Of a stretch of 64,000 nt of DNA, positions 1 to 9,961 are shown one piece after another. The first letter of the stretch is position 1, and each line of letters begins with the position of its first letter. Origin of the DNA: an uncultured Candidatus Altimarinota bacterium (lineage in GTDB: Bacteria; Patescibacteriota; Gracilibacteria; BD1-5; JAGOOR01); contig CALEVN010000025.1 of the NCBI GenBank assembly GCA_937924685.1, positions 111,947-175,946 of the forward strand, in the 5' to 3' direction. Under the pieces are notes generated by a model, which was given only the letters and a program-made list of their open reading frames with translations, did no database searches and was not told the origin of the DNA. The position numbers and the translations under genes were made by a program.

Positions 1-1450
1 CGATACCATTACACTCCATATTACGCTCTGGAGATTTTTCGCATTTTTTACCAGTACGAACATCAAATATATCACCTGGTGCTGGTGCAGTAATAGTAGT
101 CTCTTTGAGATTTGGAAGTTCAGCCATACCACTTGCAAGTGCATCCATAGATTCCTTTTCTCCATGTACGAGGAATATCTGTTTTGGACTTCCACAATTT
201 GCTGCAAATTCGAGGAGTCACTTACGATCAGCATGACCAGAGAAAGCGTTGAAAATCTCAATCTGCATCTTGACCTGTTTTACTTCATCAAAAATATGCA
301 CTTCTTTCGCACCTTCGACGAGCTTGCGACCAAGAGTGTTTTCAGCCATATATCCGATAGCAAGAAGGAGATGTCGTTCATCCTCGATGTTATTGGCAAC
401 ATGGTGCACGATACGACCATACTCGACCATACCAGATGCAGCGATGATAATCGCTGGATAATTAATCTTATCGAGAGATTTTGATTCTTCTACGCTTCGC
501 ATAAATCTGACACCTTCTCCTTCGAGAAATGGGAATACTCCACCAGCTTCGAGAGCCTTTGTATCATCATCGAAACATTCTGGATGAATCTTGAAAATAT
601 CAGTCGCATCTGATGCGAGAGGAGAATCTATATAAATGGGGAGTTTAATAATTTTTCCTTGGTTCATGAGGAGTCTGAGGACGTAGAGGATTTCCTGAGT
701 ACGCTCGACAGCAAATGCTGGGATAAATATCTTTCCACCCCGATTGACCGTCTCATTGATGACTTTTGTCAGCCTCTCTTCTACATCACCGAGCTCATCA
801 TGAAATCTATTTCCATAGGTTGATTCAGTGATAAGAATATCGATATCTTTTATCTGTGTTGGCTCACGAAGAATAGGGAGATGTTTGCGACCGAGGTCAC
901 CAGTAAAACAAAAACGTGTATGTTCACCCGTCTCCTTATCTTCGATTTCCCATTCTTCGAGTGCAGAACCGAGGATATGTCCAGCATCATGAAATGTCAT
1001 TTTTACGCCGTTATCAAGTGGAACGGGTTGTTCGTATCAAACCGAACGGAACTGCATCATACATTCCATCGCCTCTTCCACCGTGTACAGTGGTGGAATA
1101 TTTTTCCCTGTTTTTTTAGACATATGTTCCGCATCATGTTCTTGGATACGAGCGCTATCCTGGAGCATGATAGAACAGAGATCTCGTGTCGCATGAGTGC
1201 AGTAGATAGGTCCTGTATATCATTTTTTGACGAGAAGAGGTAAGAGTCCTGCATGATCAATGTGGGCATGTGACAAGATGACCGCATCGAGTTCACTTGT
1301 TTTAATGGGGAGAAATCTATTTGCATCGTCCGATTCTTTTCTGTGCCCCTGAAACATACCACAATCGAGGAGATATGTTTTACCATTCACACGGAGGATG
1401 TGTTTTGAGCCAGTTACGGTTTGTGCTGCTCCGACGAATTCAAATTGCAT
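1..1450 (-). CDS. MBL-fold/beta-CASP ribonuclease (3' end cut by window edge)
   Basis: A metallo-beta-lactamase plus beta-CASP nuclease of the Ysh1/CPSF type, a family that processes or degrades RNA. Residues 61-66 are HAHIDH, the HxHxDH zinc motif. Further along are DAGHILGSA, FTGDLG and the beta-CASP signature ESTYGNR, and near the C-terminus SGHAD. Three TGA codons (near 1219, 1053 and 217) must be read as glycine to keep the frame. The start is the ATG at 1450 (MQFEFVGAA), the usual beginning of the MBL fold. No stop occurs before position 1, so the C-terminus lies outside the window. Family assignment is firm; whether it is an endo- or exonuclease cannot be told from the sequence. Confidence 0.9.
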
Positions 1451-1551
1451 AAGTATAGATTAGAAAACTATACACTTATAGTACCAGATATTCTTTTCTG
1501 TTGCAAAGAAATTGGGGAGACTTTTGGAAAATATCATTCTAACAAAAAATA

Positions 1552-2646
1552 CTACACCATTTTCCTCCAAAACTCACACTTTTCGGAACCGTTCATGAGG
1601 TTCTTTTTCGTCCATCCTGTCTCATTTTGGGGGAAATTTTCCACCGAGGTGATCACTCAACCCGTGAGTTCATTGGCAACGAAGATATTTTCGAGATCAT
1701 TGTATAGCCCGCCGAGATCATCATCTCCCATGCGCTTTCCATAGGGTGGATTTGTGATGATGTGAGCATTTTTCTGATAGGAAACTTGACGAAAATCTGA
1801 TTCAGAGAATCGAATAGTGTCTCCTACTCATGCTCGATGAGCATTGTCCATTGCATATTCGAGCACTCTTCCATCGATATCACTTCCATAAATCTCATAG
1901 TTTTTTTCAAATATTTTTGTCTTTGCTTCTTTTATAGCACGCTCATGGCACGGAAGGTCATACCATGGGAAATAGAGATAATCAAATTCCCGCTTGAGTC
2001 CAGGAGCTATATTTCGTGCGATCATAGCCGCTTCGATGAGAAGAGTACCACTTCCACACATTGGATCATAGAGTGGAGTCTTGAATTTCCAACCACTAAA
2101 GAGTACGAGTGATGCTGCGAGAGATTCCTTCAGAGGAGCCTCCCCTGCCTCAGTCCTATATCCACGCTTATGAAGAGCATCTCCAGAGGTATTTATGAGG
2201 ACATGCAGAGTATCGGCTACGAGAAGGAGAAATATCTCAATTGGGTGACTATGTTCGTTTTCCTTCCAATAATCATCTTCTCCCATGAGCGAACGAATAA
2301 TCGCTTTTTTACCAATCGACTGCATACTCGGCGTATGAGTGACAACAGATCTCGAAGACGTCGCAGAGACGATAATAGGGGTACCGACTGGTATCCACTT
2401 TGATCAATCGATCTGTTCCAGAGATGCGAAGAGCATCTCGAGAGACATGACATCGAGTTTTTCTACTTCAATATAGACACGATTGGCTGTACGAAGCCAG
2501 AGATTTGCCTGAGTTAAGGTCATCATATCCCCTTCAAATCAGACCATTCGATCCTGACCGTAAGTAACATCGACTTTCTGACGCTCGAGTTCACTTCTGA
2601 CGAGAGATTCTACACCGTTGATACAGGTGGCTACAAAATGAGTCAT
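1552..2646 (-). CDS. THUMP-domain rRNA guanine methyltransferase (RlmL/YcbY N-domain type)
   Basis: 364 residues once four TGA codons are read as glycine. The N-terminal ~170 residues look like a ferredoxin-like plus THUMP RNA-binding region. A Rossmann methyltransferase follows, with DPMCGSGTLLIEAA near residue 195 (SAM binding) and NPPYGKRMG near 290 (the NPPY motif of N-methyltransferases). The family methylates guanine N2 of 23S rRNA. It matches only the RlmL half of the E. coli RlmKL fusion. The gene ends in TAG at 1552-1554 and begins 2 nt after the DUF192 gene stop, so the two are probably co-transcribed. The exact target base is not visible. Confidence 0.85.
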
Positions 2647-2648
2647 AA

Positions 2649-3089
2649 TTATCGGAGATTACAATGATTAAAATCTAATTTTCGAGCGTAGAAACCGCTC
2701 CCCTGTGCTACTTCTATAACATAGCCTACGAGTTTTTGCGAGACGTATTGCATGGGCGGGCTGACTTCTGTATCAGGCCGCATGTTGAGAGCACGGTCAA
2801 CGAGCATACCTTCACTATCATAAAAATACATATCAAGTGGTATAAGCGTATCCTTCATCCAAAAACCCTGCGCACCAGGTGTATCAAATACAAAAAGCAT
2901 TCCACATTTTTCACAGAGTTTCGTTCGCCCCATCAGTCATCTCATTTGTTCCGGGAGAGTTTTTGCGAGTTCAAAGAACCAAAATGCTCCTCCACTTGGA
3001 ATACGACAACTCTTTGTATCACGAACTACAAAAAGAAAAGTCGAGACGACCACTATAGTTCAGAGAATAAATATCATGAAATATTTCAT
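2649..3089 (-). CDS. DUF192 family membrane-anchored protein
   Basis: 146 residues. The N-terminus (MKYFMIFILGTIVVVSTF) is one membrane segment or signal anchor. The rest is the DUF192 fold: FELAKTLPEQ, RGLMGRTKL (its RG glycine is a TGA), FVFDTPGAQGFWMKDTLIPLD and VIEVAQGSGF. DUF192 proteins are small, usually exported beta proteins of unknown biochemical function. The start at 3089 is the first ATG that gives the hydrophobic leader. The gene is divergent from cysS with 46 nt between the starts. It lies directly upstream of the rRNA methyltransferase. Confidence 0.85.
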
Positions 3090-3135
3090 GCACTCAATGT
3101 ATTGCAAGAAAGGACGAAATCAATACGATATTTTT

Positions 3136-4587
3136 ATGCTTTCCCTCTACAATACGCTTTCTCGCACCATTGAGCCATTTAAGCCTCTCGAAGAAGATAA
3201 AATAAAATTCTACGCCTGTGGACCTACCGTCTATAACTATGCCCATATCGGCAATCTCTGTTGTTTTACTTTTGAGGATATCATCATACGAAGCCTTGAA
3301 TTTCTCGGGTACGAAGTCGATGCGCTCATGAATCTGACTGATATTGATGATAAAACCATTCGTGACAGTCAAAAAGAACACAAAACCCTAAAAGCCTTTA
3401 CCGAGCACTATACAAGACTTTTTTTCGAAGACCTCGTAAAGCTGAATGTCACCAGTTTTAAAAGAAGAAAACCAATTTCCGAGCTCGTTCCAGAAATGAT
3501 AGGTATGACACAAAAACTCATCGATGCAAAACATGCATACGTGAGTGATGATGGATCAGTTTATTTTGATATCAAGAGCTTCAAAAAATACGGCAATCTG
3601 GCCCATCTCGACATGAAAGGCATGAAAGCTGGTGCTCGAGTCAATAATGATGAATACGATAAAGATAATGTCTCTGATTTTGCACTCTGGAAATGATATG
3701 ACAATGCCGATGGAGAAAACTTCTGGGAAGCGGAATTTACAACAAAAGACGGATCGAAAATTCTCAAATGAAGACCAGGTTGGCATATAGAATGTAGTGC
3801 TTGTAATCTCTGGGGACATGGAGAACAGATCGATATCCATATGGGTGGGGTCGACCTTATATTCCCACATCATCAAAATGAGATAGCTCAAACAGAATCT
3901 GTCACTGGAAAAACTTTCTCTACCTACTGGATGCACACAGGTCATCTCCTCGTCGATGGGAAAAAAATGAGTAAATCTCTCGGTAATGTCTACCAACTCA
4001 AGGATATAGAAGAAAAATTTCCAAACAAAATACCACTTGTGCACAGAGCCTTTCGCATGATGTGCTTACAAAATAGATACCGTGAAAATTTTAATTTCAC
4101 TTTTGAAAGACTTGAGAGTGCTATGGCAACAATTACAAGCCTCGATAACACACTAAAAAGATTGAAATCGTATACACCGAGAAATACAAAAGTGCGAAGA
4201 GAGTTCAGGAACGAGCTCCAAGAATCAATGCAAAAATTCGTCGCTGCTCTCGAAAATGATATTGATACGGTAATTGCTCTCACTGAGGTTTTTGAACTTA
4301 TCGGAAGAGTCAATCGTGATATAGACGACGTATCTCTCACCATCAAAGAAACTTCATCTGTCATAGAAATCCTCAAATCATGGGATATGATTATGGGCGT
4401 CATGGATTGGTCACTCCTGAAAGATGAAGAAAAGCCTGTAGAAGTAATGGAACTTTTACTGCAAAGACAAGCAGCAAAAGCTGCAAAAGATTTCGCTCAA
4501 GCTGATGAATTACGAAAAAAAATAGACGAACTTGGCTATGTTGTTATTGACTCTCGGGATGGAGGAATACTAGAAAGAAAAAAATAA
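3136..4587 (+). CDS. cysS: cysteinyl-tRNA synthetase
   Basis: Class Ia aminoacyl-tRNA synthetase that charges tRNA-Cys; 483 residues, normal length. C28 is the first zinc ligand, HIGN is at 37-40, and GWHIECSAC and HMGGVDLIFPHHQNEIAQ supply the other zinc ligands and the substrate pocket. KMSKS is at 277-281. Two TGA codons (3694, 3769) fall at LWK-G-YD and LK-G-RPGW, the second a glycine conserved in the family. This gene alone is strong evidence for TGA=Gly. I chose the ATG at 3136 because the ATG at 3076 would add residues unlike the family and overlap the divergent gene. tsaB follows after 24 nt. Confidence 0.97.
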
Positions 4588-4611
4588 GAAACTATAGCCT
4601 AATCAAAAAAG

Positions 4612-5223
4612 ATGAGTAATATGAAACATATGTATCTCTTTGTAGACACCATATCGAATCCTTGTTACCTCGCAGTTTTTGATGAATCAAGAACTATCAT
4701 TGATGGTCTGTTTTGGGAAGGCCAGAGAAAAGAATTTGATACCCTCATAGAGACAATTGATGCACTCTTAAAAAAGAATAACATCTCCTACAAACAACTC
4801 TCAGGGATATGCAGCATAACTGGGCCTGGAAGCTTCACTGGCACGAGAGTCACTACGCTCGTTATGAATGCCATAGCCTATGCATTTGAGACAAGGCTCT
4901 ACCCCCTCTCAGTGGGAGACTTTTTTCACCTACAGAAATCCCCGCTCCCCTGGATAACTCCTATCACAAAAAAGGAAGTATTACTCTGGACAGAAGATGA
5001 ACCAAATAATTATATACTGACGGAGTTATCATGACTCGAAGATGGAGAATATAGTAGTGTGACGACAGTTGATCTCAATATGCCAAAAAGTACCATCCGA
5101 AAAGCAAAGAATTATGCCGCCGTGATAGCATGAATAACCTTGGATCATCCGGTTATACGCATGCAATCAATCTACGCAAAAGAACCAAATATTACCCTAA
5201 AAGCTCAACATGCCATTTTTTAA
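4612..5223 (+). CDS. tsaB: tRNA t6A biosynthesis protein TsaB
   Basis: An ASKHA-fold, inactive paralogue of TsaD that dimerises with TsaD to make threonylcarbamoyladenosine at tRNA position 37. The family signature TGPGSFTGTRV lies near residues 70-80. The N-terminus (MYLFVDTISNPCYLAVFD) is the usual first strand pair. 203 residues, with two TGA codons read as glycine. The ATG at 4621 is an alternative start. The end overlaps the next gene by 14 nt, so the two are translationally linked. tsaD (58387) and tsaC (61299) are also in this window but far away. Confidence 0.85.
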
Positions 5224-5758
5224 ACAAGAATCAAATAATGAAATGGAGTGTATCTCCATTGGCCTCGAACCTGATGAACATCTCCATATGGTTGTCCGTA
5301 AACACTGGATCATATTCGTCGAGCTGGGCGCTTCTCTTTTGTTTCTATTAGCCATGTGTGTGGGTATTTATTTTATAGGTGAGTTTGGCCACATACCGAC
5401 TTTATTTACCGTCCTTACTATCGTTGGATTACTTATGATAGGATTCCAGTATGTTTTTCTCAACTGGGTAAACGATGAGCTCGATATACTTATACTCACG
5501 AATAAACGTGTTATAGCTCTCGAACAGATAAAATTTCTCGACAGAAAACTCTCCCAAGCAAGCATCGATCAAGTACAAGAAGTCAACGCATCTACCTCAT
5601 GATTTCTGTGAAACATTCTGCATTATGGGAACCTCTCCATACAGACTGCTGGCGATGCATCAGATTTTCACTTATCTCAAATAAGCGAATCTCTCGAAAC
5701 TTCCAGAATAGTACATCGTTTTATCGATGAATACAGACATGAGCTTGATAAAGAATAA
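5210..5758 (+). CDS. bacterial PH-domain membrane protein
   Basis: 182 residues. Two hydrophobic segments (about residues 34-55 and 63-83) are followed by a bacterial PH-like domain (bPH2/YdbS type) with the typical WVNDELDILILTNKRVIALEQ. That LTNKR stretch is the family hallmark. Two TGA glycines occur in STSGFLGN, where the family has a glycine-rich loop before a sequence like ILHYGNLSI. The function of these proteins is mostly unknown; some affect membrane stress responses. The gene overlaps tsaB by 14 nt and is 2 nt from ung, forming one tight operon with cysS, tsaB and ung. Confidence 0.8.
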
Positions 5759-5760
5759 TC

Positions 5761-6534
5761 ATGTCAGAAGTACGACTCGAACAGAGCTGGAAAGAAGCAC
5801 TCAGAGATGAATTTGATAAAAAATACTTCATTGATTTATCGAAGTTTATAAAAGATGAAATACTGTCTGGCCATACGGTATACCCTCATCCAAAAAATAT
5901 TTTTACTGCACTCGATACAACTCCATTCCAGAAAGTAAAAGTCATCATCCTCGGGCAAGATCCCTATCACGGACCAGGGCAAGCGCATGGTCTCTCTTTC
6001 TCGGTTATGGAATGAGTGAGAAATCCTCCATCGCTTATGAATATTTTTAAGGAAATAGAGAGTGAGAGAAAAATGGAATTATTACCCCCTTCTTGAAGGG
6101 GGACGGAACATCAGGAATGAAATAAGGGGGATTTTATTATCCATAAATCCTCAGTCACGCCTGAGGCGTGACAGCTCCTTCAAAAAGGAGCCTCGGGAGA
6201 CCTCACCCGCTGGTCAGAACAAGGAGTCCTCCTCCTCAATACAACTCTGACAGTGCGAGCTGGTCAACCGATGTCACATGCAGGAAAAGGATGGGAAAAT
6301 TTCACAGACGCGATCATAAAAACTCTCTCAGAAAAACGAGATTTCCTCATATTTCTGCTCTGGGGAAGTCATGCACAAAAAAAGAAATCCCTCATCGATA
6401 CGAAGAAGCATAGTATCCTCGAAGCGCCTCACCCCTCTCCCCTCTCTGCACACCGTGGTTTTCTCGGTTGTGGCCACTTTGGCAAAACAAATGCTCTCCT
6501 GAGAGAGCATGGGTTAAGTGAGATAGTGTGGTAA
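5761..6534 (+). CDS. ung: uracil-DNA glycosylase with an in-frame palindromic insertion
   Basis: Family 1 UDG, removing uracil from DNA. GQDPYHG with catalytic Asp67, then WSEQGVLLLNTTLTVR, LLWGSHAQKK and HPSPLSAHRGF with the catalytic His all match. The length is 257 residues. Between NIFKEIESE and GDLTRWSEQ, where the family has roughly ten residues, there are about 40. The extra DNA (about 6080-6200) is three nested hairpins and stays in frame only because TGA is glycine. The insert sits in a surface loop before the QGVLLLN strand, so activity may survive. Five in-frame TGA in all, three of them in the insert region. Confidence 0.93.
6080..6203 (+). repeat. palindromic repeat cluster inserted in ung
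   Basis: Three back-to-back inverted repeats lie inside the coding frame: CCCCCTTCTTGAAGGGGG (with a further AAGGGGG at 6124), TCACGCCTGAGGCGTGA, and GCTCCTTCAAAAAGGAGC. Intergenic repeats of this general look occur in many bacterial genomes. Here the block is coding and has no stop in frame, because its TGA triplets mean glycine. It adds about 30 residues to Ung. The flanking protein is intact on both sides. Confidence 0.8.
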
Positions 6535-6536
6535 AG

Positions 6537-7097
6537 CTACAAATCAAAGTCTTTTTTTACTTTCTCTGCAACATCTTTTGCAGAAATATCTGTATTATCA
6601 ATTTTTAGATAGTGCGATTTTTGAAATTCATCGGGGTGACTATTAAAACGACACGTTTTTTCAAAATTTAAGAGTTTCTCTTCTGATGCGATTGTATCTC
6701 TCTTGGAAGGTTTGTGCTCCAATCTGTGCGGAGTTTTATTTCTTTCCAATCTTATGGAGATATCAGTTTTTAGCTCTATATAATACACTTTTCAGCCCTT
6801 TTCCATAAATATAGACTCTACTTCGTCGACAAAACGAATTGATTCTGGATCATCAAAATCTACAGCACCAGTAAAAATAATTCCGGGTAGATCTGATTCT
6901 GCAATGCCTTGAAAGAATGTCATGCGGAGCGAGTGTACCAACTTGCCAAAACTTGGATTATCCAGCTCAAAGAAATTTTTCACCATATCAATAGTCATAT
7001 GGTTATGGAAAAGTTTATATCATGTAACTTTTTCTAATTCATGCCCAACAGTCATTTTACCAACAGCTGGTGGACCGAATATGAATATAAATTTCAT
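6537..7097 (-). CDS. P-loop kinase-like ATPase
   Basis: 186 residues. The N-terminus is FIFGPPAVGKMTVG, a Walker A loop of the adenylate/shikimate kinase-like P-loop class (AAA_33 type). It continues with KLFHNHMTIDM, IIFTGAVDF and a C-terminal KVYYIELKTDISIRLERN with an arginine-rich lid-like region. It probably phosphorylates a small molecule or nucleotide, but the substrate is not visible. Two TGA glycines. Convergent with ung, with 2 nt between the stops. The ATG at 7097 follows closely on the duplicated tRNA tail at 7117-7140. Confidence 0.7.
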
Positions 7098-7116
7098 AAT
7101 TTTTGATTTTATTTAG

Positions 7117-7167
7117 TATCCTCAACAGGAATCGGACCGGAGAAATGCCTTAAATGGCATTTCGAGT
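7117..7167 (-). repeat. duplicated tRNA-Arg 3' tail plus hairpin element
   Basis: Downstream of tRNA-Arg on the same strand lies a second copy of its T-arm and acceptor 3' strand: 22 of 22 bases from GGTCCGATT to GAGGATA. A perfect 8-bp hairpin precedes it, GAAATGCC-ATTTAA-GGCATTTC (7142-7163), flanked by ACTC and TCC. The same flanks and loop type recur beside the tRNA-Gly and tRNA-Val genes in this window. Confidence 0.8.
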
Positions 7168-7194
7168 GGTAATGGGACGATTTCTATATTCCTA

Positions 7195-7268
7195 TGGTAT
7201 CCTCAACAGGAATCGGACCTGTATTTGCTCGTTAGGAGTGAGCCGTTCTTCCATTAAACTATGAGGAT
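7195..7268 (-). tRNA. tRNA-Arg (anticodon CCT)
   Basis: 74 nt including an encoded CCA. The acceptor ATCCTCA pairs with TGAGGAT (7 bp). The D-arm is GTTT/GAAC with loop AATGGAA. The anticodon loop CTCCTAA gives CCU, reading AGG (Arg). The T-arm is ACAGG/CCTGT. Odd points: position 55 is C (loop TCCGATT instead of TTC), the anticodon stem ends in an A31-C39 mismatch, and the variable loop is only 4 nt. The identity rests on the anticodon alone, and the D-arm looks Gly-like. Confidence 0.75.
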
Positions 7269-7280
7269 ATGTACTCTGAA

Positions 7281-7350
7281 TGGTGTCCCACCAGCAGGGG
7301 AGAAATGCCTTGAATCTGCCTGCCGGCAGGCAGGTAAACTACAAGGACGT
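7281..7350 (-). pseudogene. tRNA-like remnant with hairpin element
   Basis: Just upstream of tRNA-Arg on the same strand is GTCCTTGTAGTTTA, similar to a tRNA acceptor plus D-arm start. A self-complementary CTGCCTGCCGGCAGGCAG follows, then the right half of the tRNA-associated hairpin (ATTCAAGGCATTTCTCCC), then a 3' tail GTGGGAC-A-CCA. No anticodon arm can be formed. It looks like a tRNA gene whose middle was replaced by palindromes. The call is tentative. Confidence 0.4.
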
Positions 7351-7501
7351 ACCCCCAGTATAGGGAAAAGAAAAAAAGGAAAAGAGTAAAAATTGAGATT
7401 TTTTCACTATATTGGAGAGAAGTCTAGTCATATCAGACTCTTTCTATTGTCTATATGTTTCTTCTCGCACAAAAAGAGAGTATTATTATAGTATCACGAA
7501 C

Positions 7502-9949
7502 ATGTCGCTCGAACTCGCATTTCTCTTCTTTATACTCATCATCGTCCCTTCTTTTGGGACTGTTTTTGTGTACTTGTACAAGAGAAATGTCGACCAGAAG
7601 CGTTGCATGGAAAAAGTATATCTCCAAATTCTCATACCTCGTAAGGATTCTGACGCCGATGCAAAACAGGATAATTCAAAAGACTTCAAAGACTACATCG
7701 GTCTCATGGAGCAGCTCCTTGCTGCTATGAACTCTCTCTATTCTGGTAAGATGATGAGTAAACTCCGAGGACAGCACACTTTTTCTCTCGAATATATCGC
7801 CTACAAAAATCAGATATATTTTCACATGGTCGTCCCGAGAAAATATCAGGGGTTGGTAGAAAAACAAGTCACGAGCTTCTTTTCTGACGCGGTCATAGAA
7901 GAAGTCGAAGAAATCAATCTTTTTGAAGGAGAGCATCTCCACTATGCGACAGAGTGTCTCACGCTCGGTCATGACTATATTTTCCCGATCAAGACACATC
8001 AAAAACTCGAATCCGATCCTATCAACAATATCACCAATGCTCTCTCTAAGCTCGATGAAGACGAGGGGTGTATGATACAGATCATGCTCCGTCCGACAGA
8101 CAATCACTGGCAAAAACATGCGAGTAAACATGCGAGCCATATGCAAAAACACGGACACCATAGTGGTTTTAGTCCTCTTGATCTCATAAAAGGATTTATC
8201 AATTTTTGGAAGACAGATACGAAAGATGAACATAAACATGAAGAAAAAGAAGGACCAAGTGCTCTCGAGTCAGAAGAAGTCAAACTGATTGATGAAAAGA
8301 GTAAAAAAATCGGCTACGATACAATTATCCGCGTCATGACAGTTGCTCGCGATCATCACGAGTGCGAGATCCAGATGAAAAATATCATGTCATCATTTGA
8401 GCAATTCCGTAGCCCTGATACCAACCATTTTCATGAGACTCATGAGCATGCGAGTGCGCGGACAGTCAGAAATATCATCTATCGTACTTTCTCTCGTCCC
8501 GGATGGAAAAAATGGAAACCTATGATTCTCAATGTCGAAGAAATCGCTTCTATTTTCCACTTTCCTCACTCAAAATATAATCCAACGCCTGAAATCAAAT
8601 GGCAGAAATTTAAAATCGTCAAAGCTCCTGATAATCTCCCAAAAGAGGGTATCCTCCTCGGACACAATATATACCGTGGGAAAAAAGTCCCTGTCTATAT
8701 GAAAGCTGAAGATCGGATGCGCCATTTTTATATTATCGGTCAGACAGGTACCGGTAAAACAACTGAACTTGAAGCTATGGCACGACAGGATGCGAAGCTC
8801 GGTCACGGCATGGCTGTCATGGATCCTCATGGAGATTTCGCAAGTGGACTCCTCCCTCATATCCCTCGTAGTCGGGCTGATGATGTCATCTATTTCAATC
8901 CGAGCGATACCGCACGCCCGATGGGCCTCAATTTGCTCGAAGCGCGTGATGCAGATGAACGTGAATTTATAGCACAAGACGCTAATAAGATGATGCTCAA
9001 ACTCTTCTGAAGTGAAGTCTTTGGACCACGTATACAGGATTACTTTTTGAATGGTGTCCATACACTCATGGAATATCCTGCTGGAGGCGCTCTCACTGAT
9101 ATTGTACGTCTCTTCACGGATGATAATTTCCAGATGGAGCGTCGTCGCACACTCCAGAATAAAATCGTAAAATCCTGGTGGGACTATACCTATGCCGCCA
9201 TGGGCGATCGCGAGAAAAAAGAAATGATCCCCTACTTCCAAGCGAAATTTTCAGGTTTTATCACCAATGAACTCCTCCGAAATATTATCGGTCAGACAAA
9301 AAGTTCTTTTCAGATCGATGACATCATGAACACAGGAAAAATCCTCCTCATCAATCTCTCAAAAGGTATACTCGGAGACCTCAATTCAAAGCTTCTTGGT
9401 ATGATTTTTGTCACGAAAATCCAGGGCGCCGCTATGGCACGACAAAAAATCGATAAGGAACTCCGAAGAGATTTTTATTTTTATATTGATGAGTTTCAAA
9501 ACTTCGTCACAGACTCGATCGAATCCATCCTCTCAGAAGCTCGTAAATATCGCTTATCACTCAATGTCGGACATCAATACCTCTCTCAGCTCGAACAATC
9601 AGATGCTCTCACCAAGAGTTCTGTGAATCTCAAAAATGCCATCTTTGGTAACGTCGGTACGATGATGAGCTATAAAGTTGGTGCTGAAGATGCTGAAAAA
9701 CTCGAAAAAGAATTTGCACCAAATTTTTCTGGAGGTGACCTCGTCAATATGGATAAACACAAGGGCGTGATGCGTCTGATGATCGATGGACAAGTCTCTC
9801 GTGCATTTAGTATAATACCAGAAAATATATATCTGGACAAAGGCGATCCAAAACTCATGCGTGCCTATATGGAACTCTCTCGTCTCAAATACGGTCGCGA
9901 AAAAGAATTCGTCAATCGTGAGATTTTATTCAGAATAGGTGCTCCTTAA
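7502..9949 (+). CDS. VirD4/TraG-like P-loop ATPase, membrane-anchored
   Basis: 815 residues. One N-terminal membrane segment (about 5-25) is followed by a long region of unknown fold with a His-rich stretch (around 215-235), then a type IV secretion coupling-protein ATPase core. Walker A IGQTGTGKTT is near 413, MDPHGDFASG near 440, and Walker B FYFYIDEFQNF near 660; NVGHQYLSQL follows. Proteins like this pump DNA or protein through type IV secretion or conjugation channels, or act in CPR-specific surface systems. One TGA glycine (9008). The ATG at 7502 gives the membrane leader. No relaxase or VirB genes are nearby. A paralogue lies at 23355. Confidence 0.85.
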
Positions 9950-9961
9950 GAAGTATTATCT

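Noticed and set aside
3694..3771. Premature stops breaking cysS and many other genes, as if they were pseudogenes or frameshifts
   Set aside because: All breaks are TGA, never TAA or TAG, and fall at glycine positions; recoding explains them all.
3094..4403. Long open frames on the strand opposite cysS
   Set aside because: They are shadows of a well-supported gene and encode no recognisable protein.
7117..7350. A CRISPR-like repeat array around tRNA-Arg
   Set aside because: Copies are few, unevenly spaced and match tRNA pieces; there are no spacers of constant length and no cas genes.
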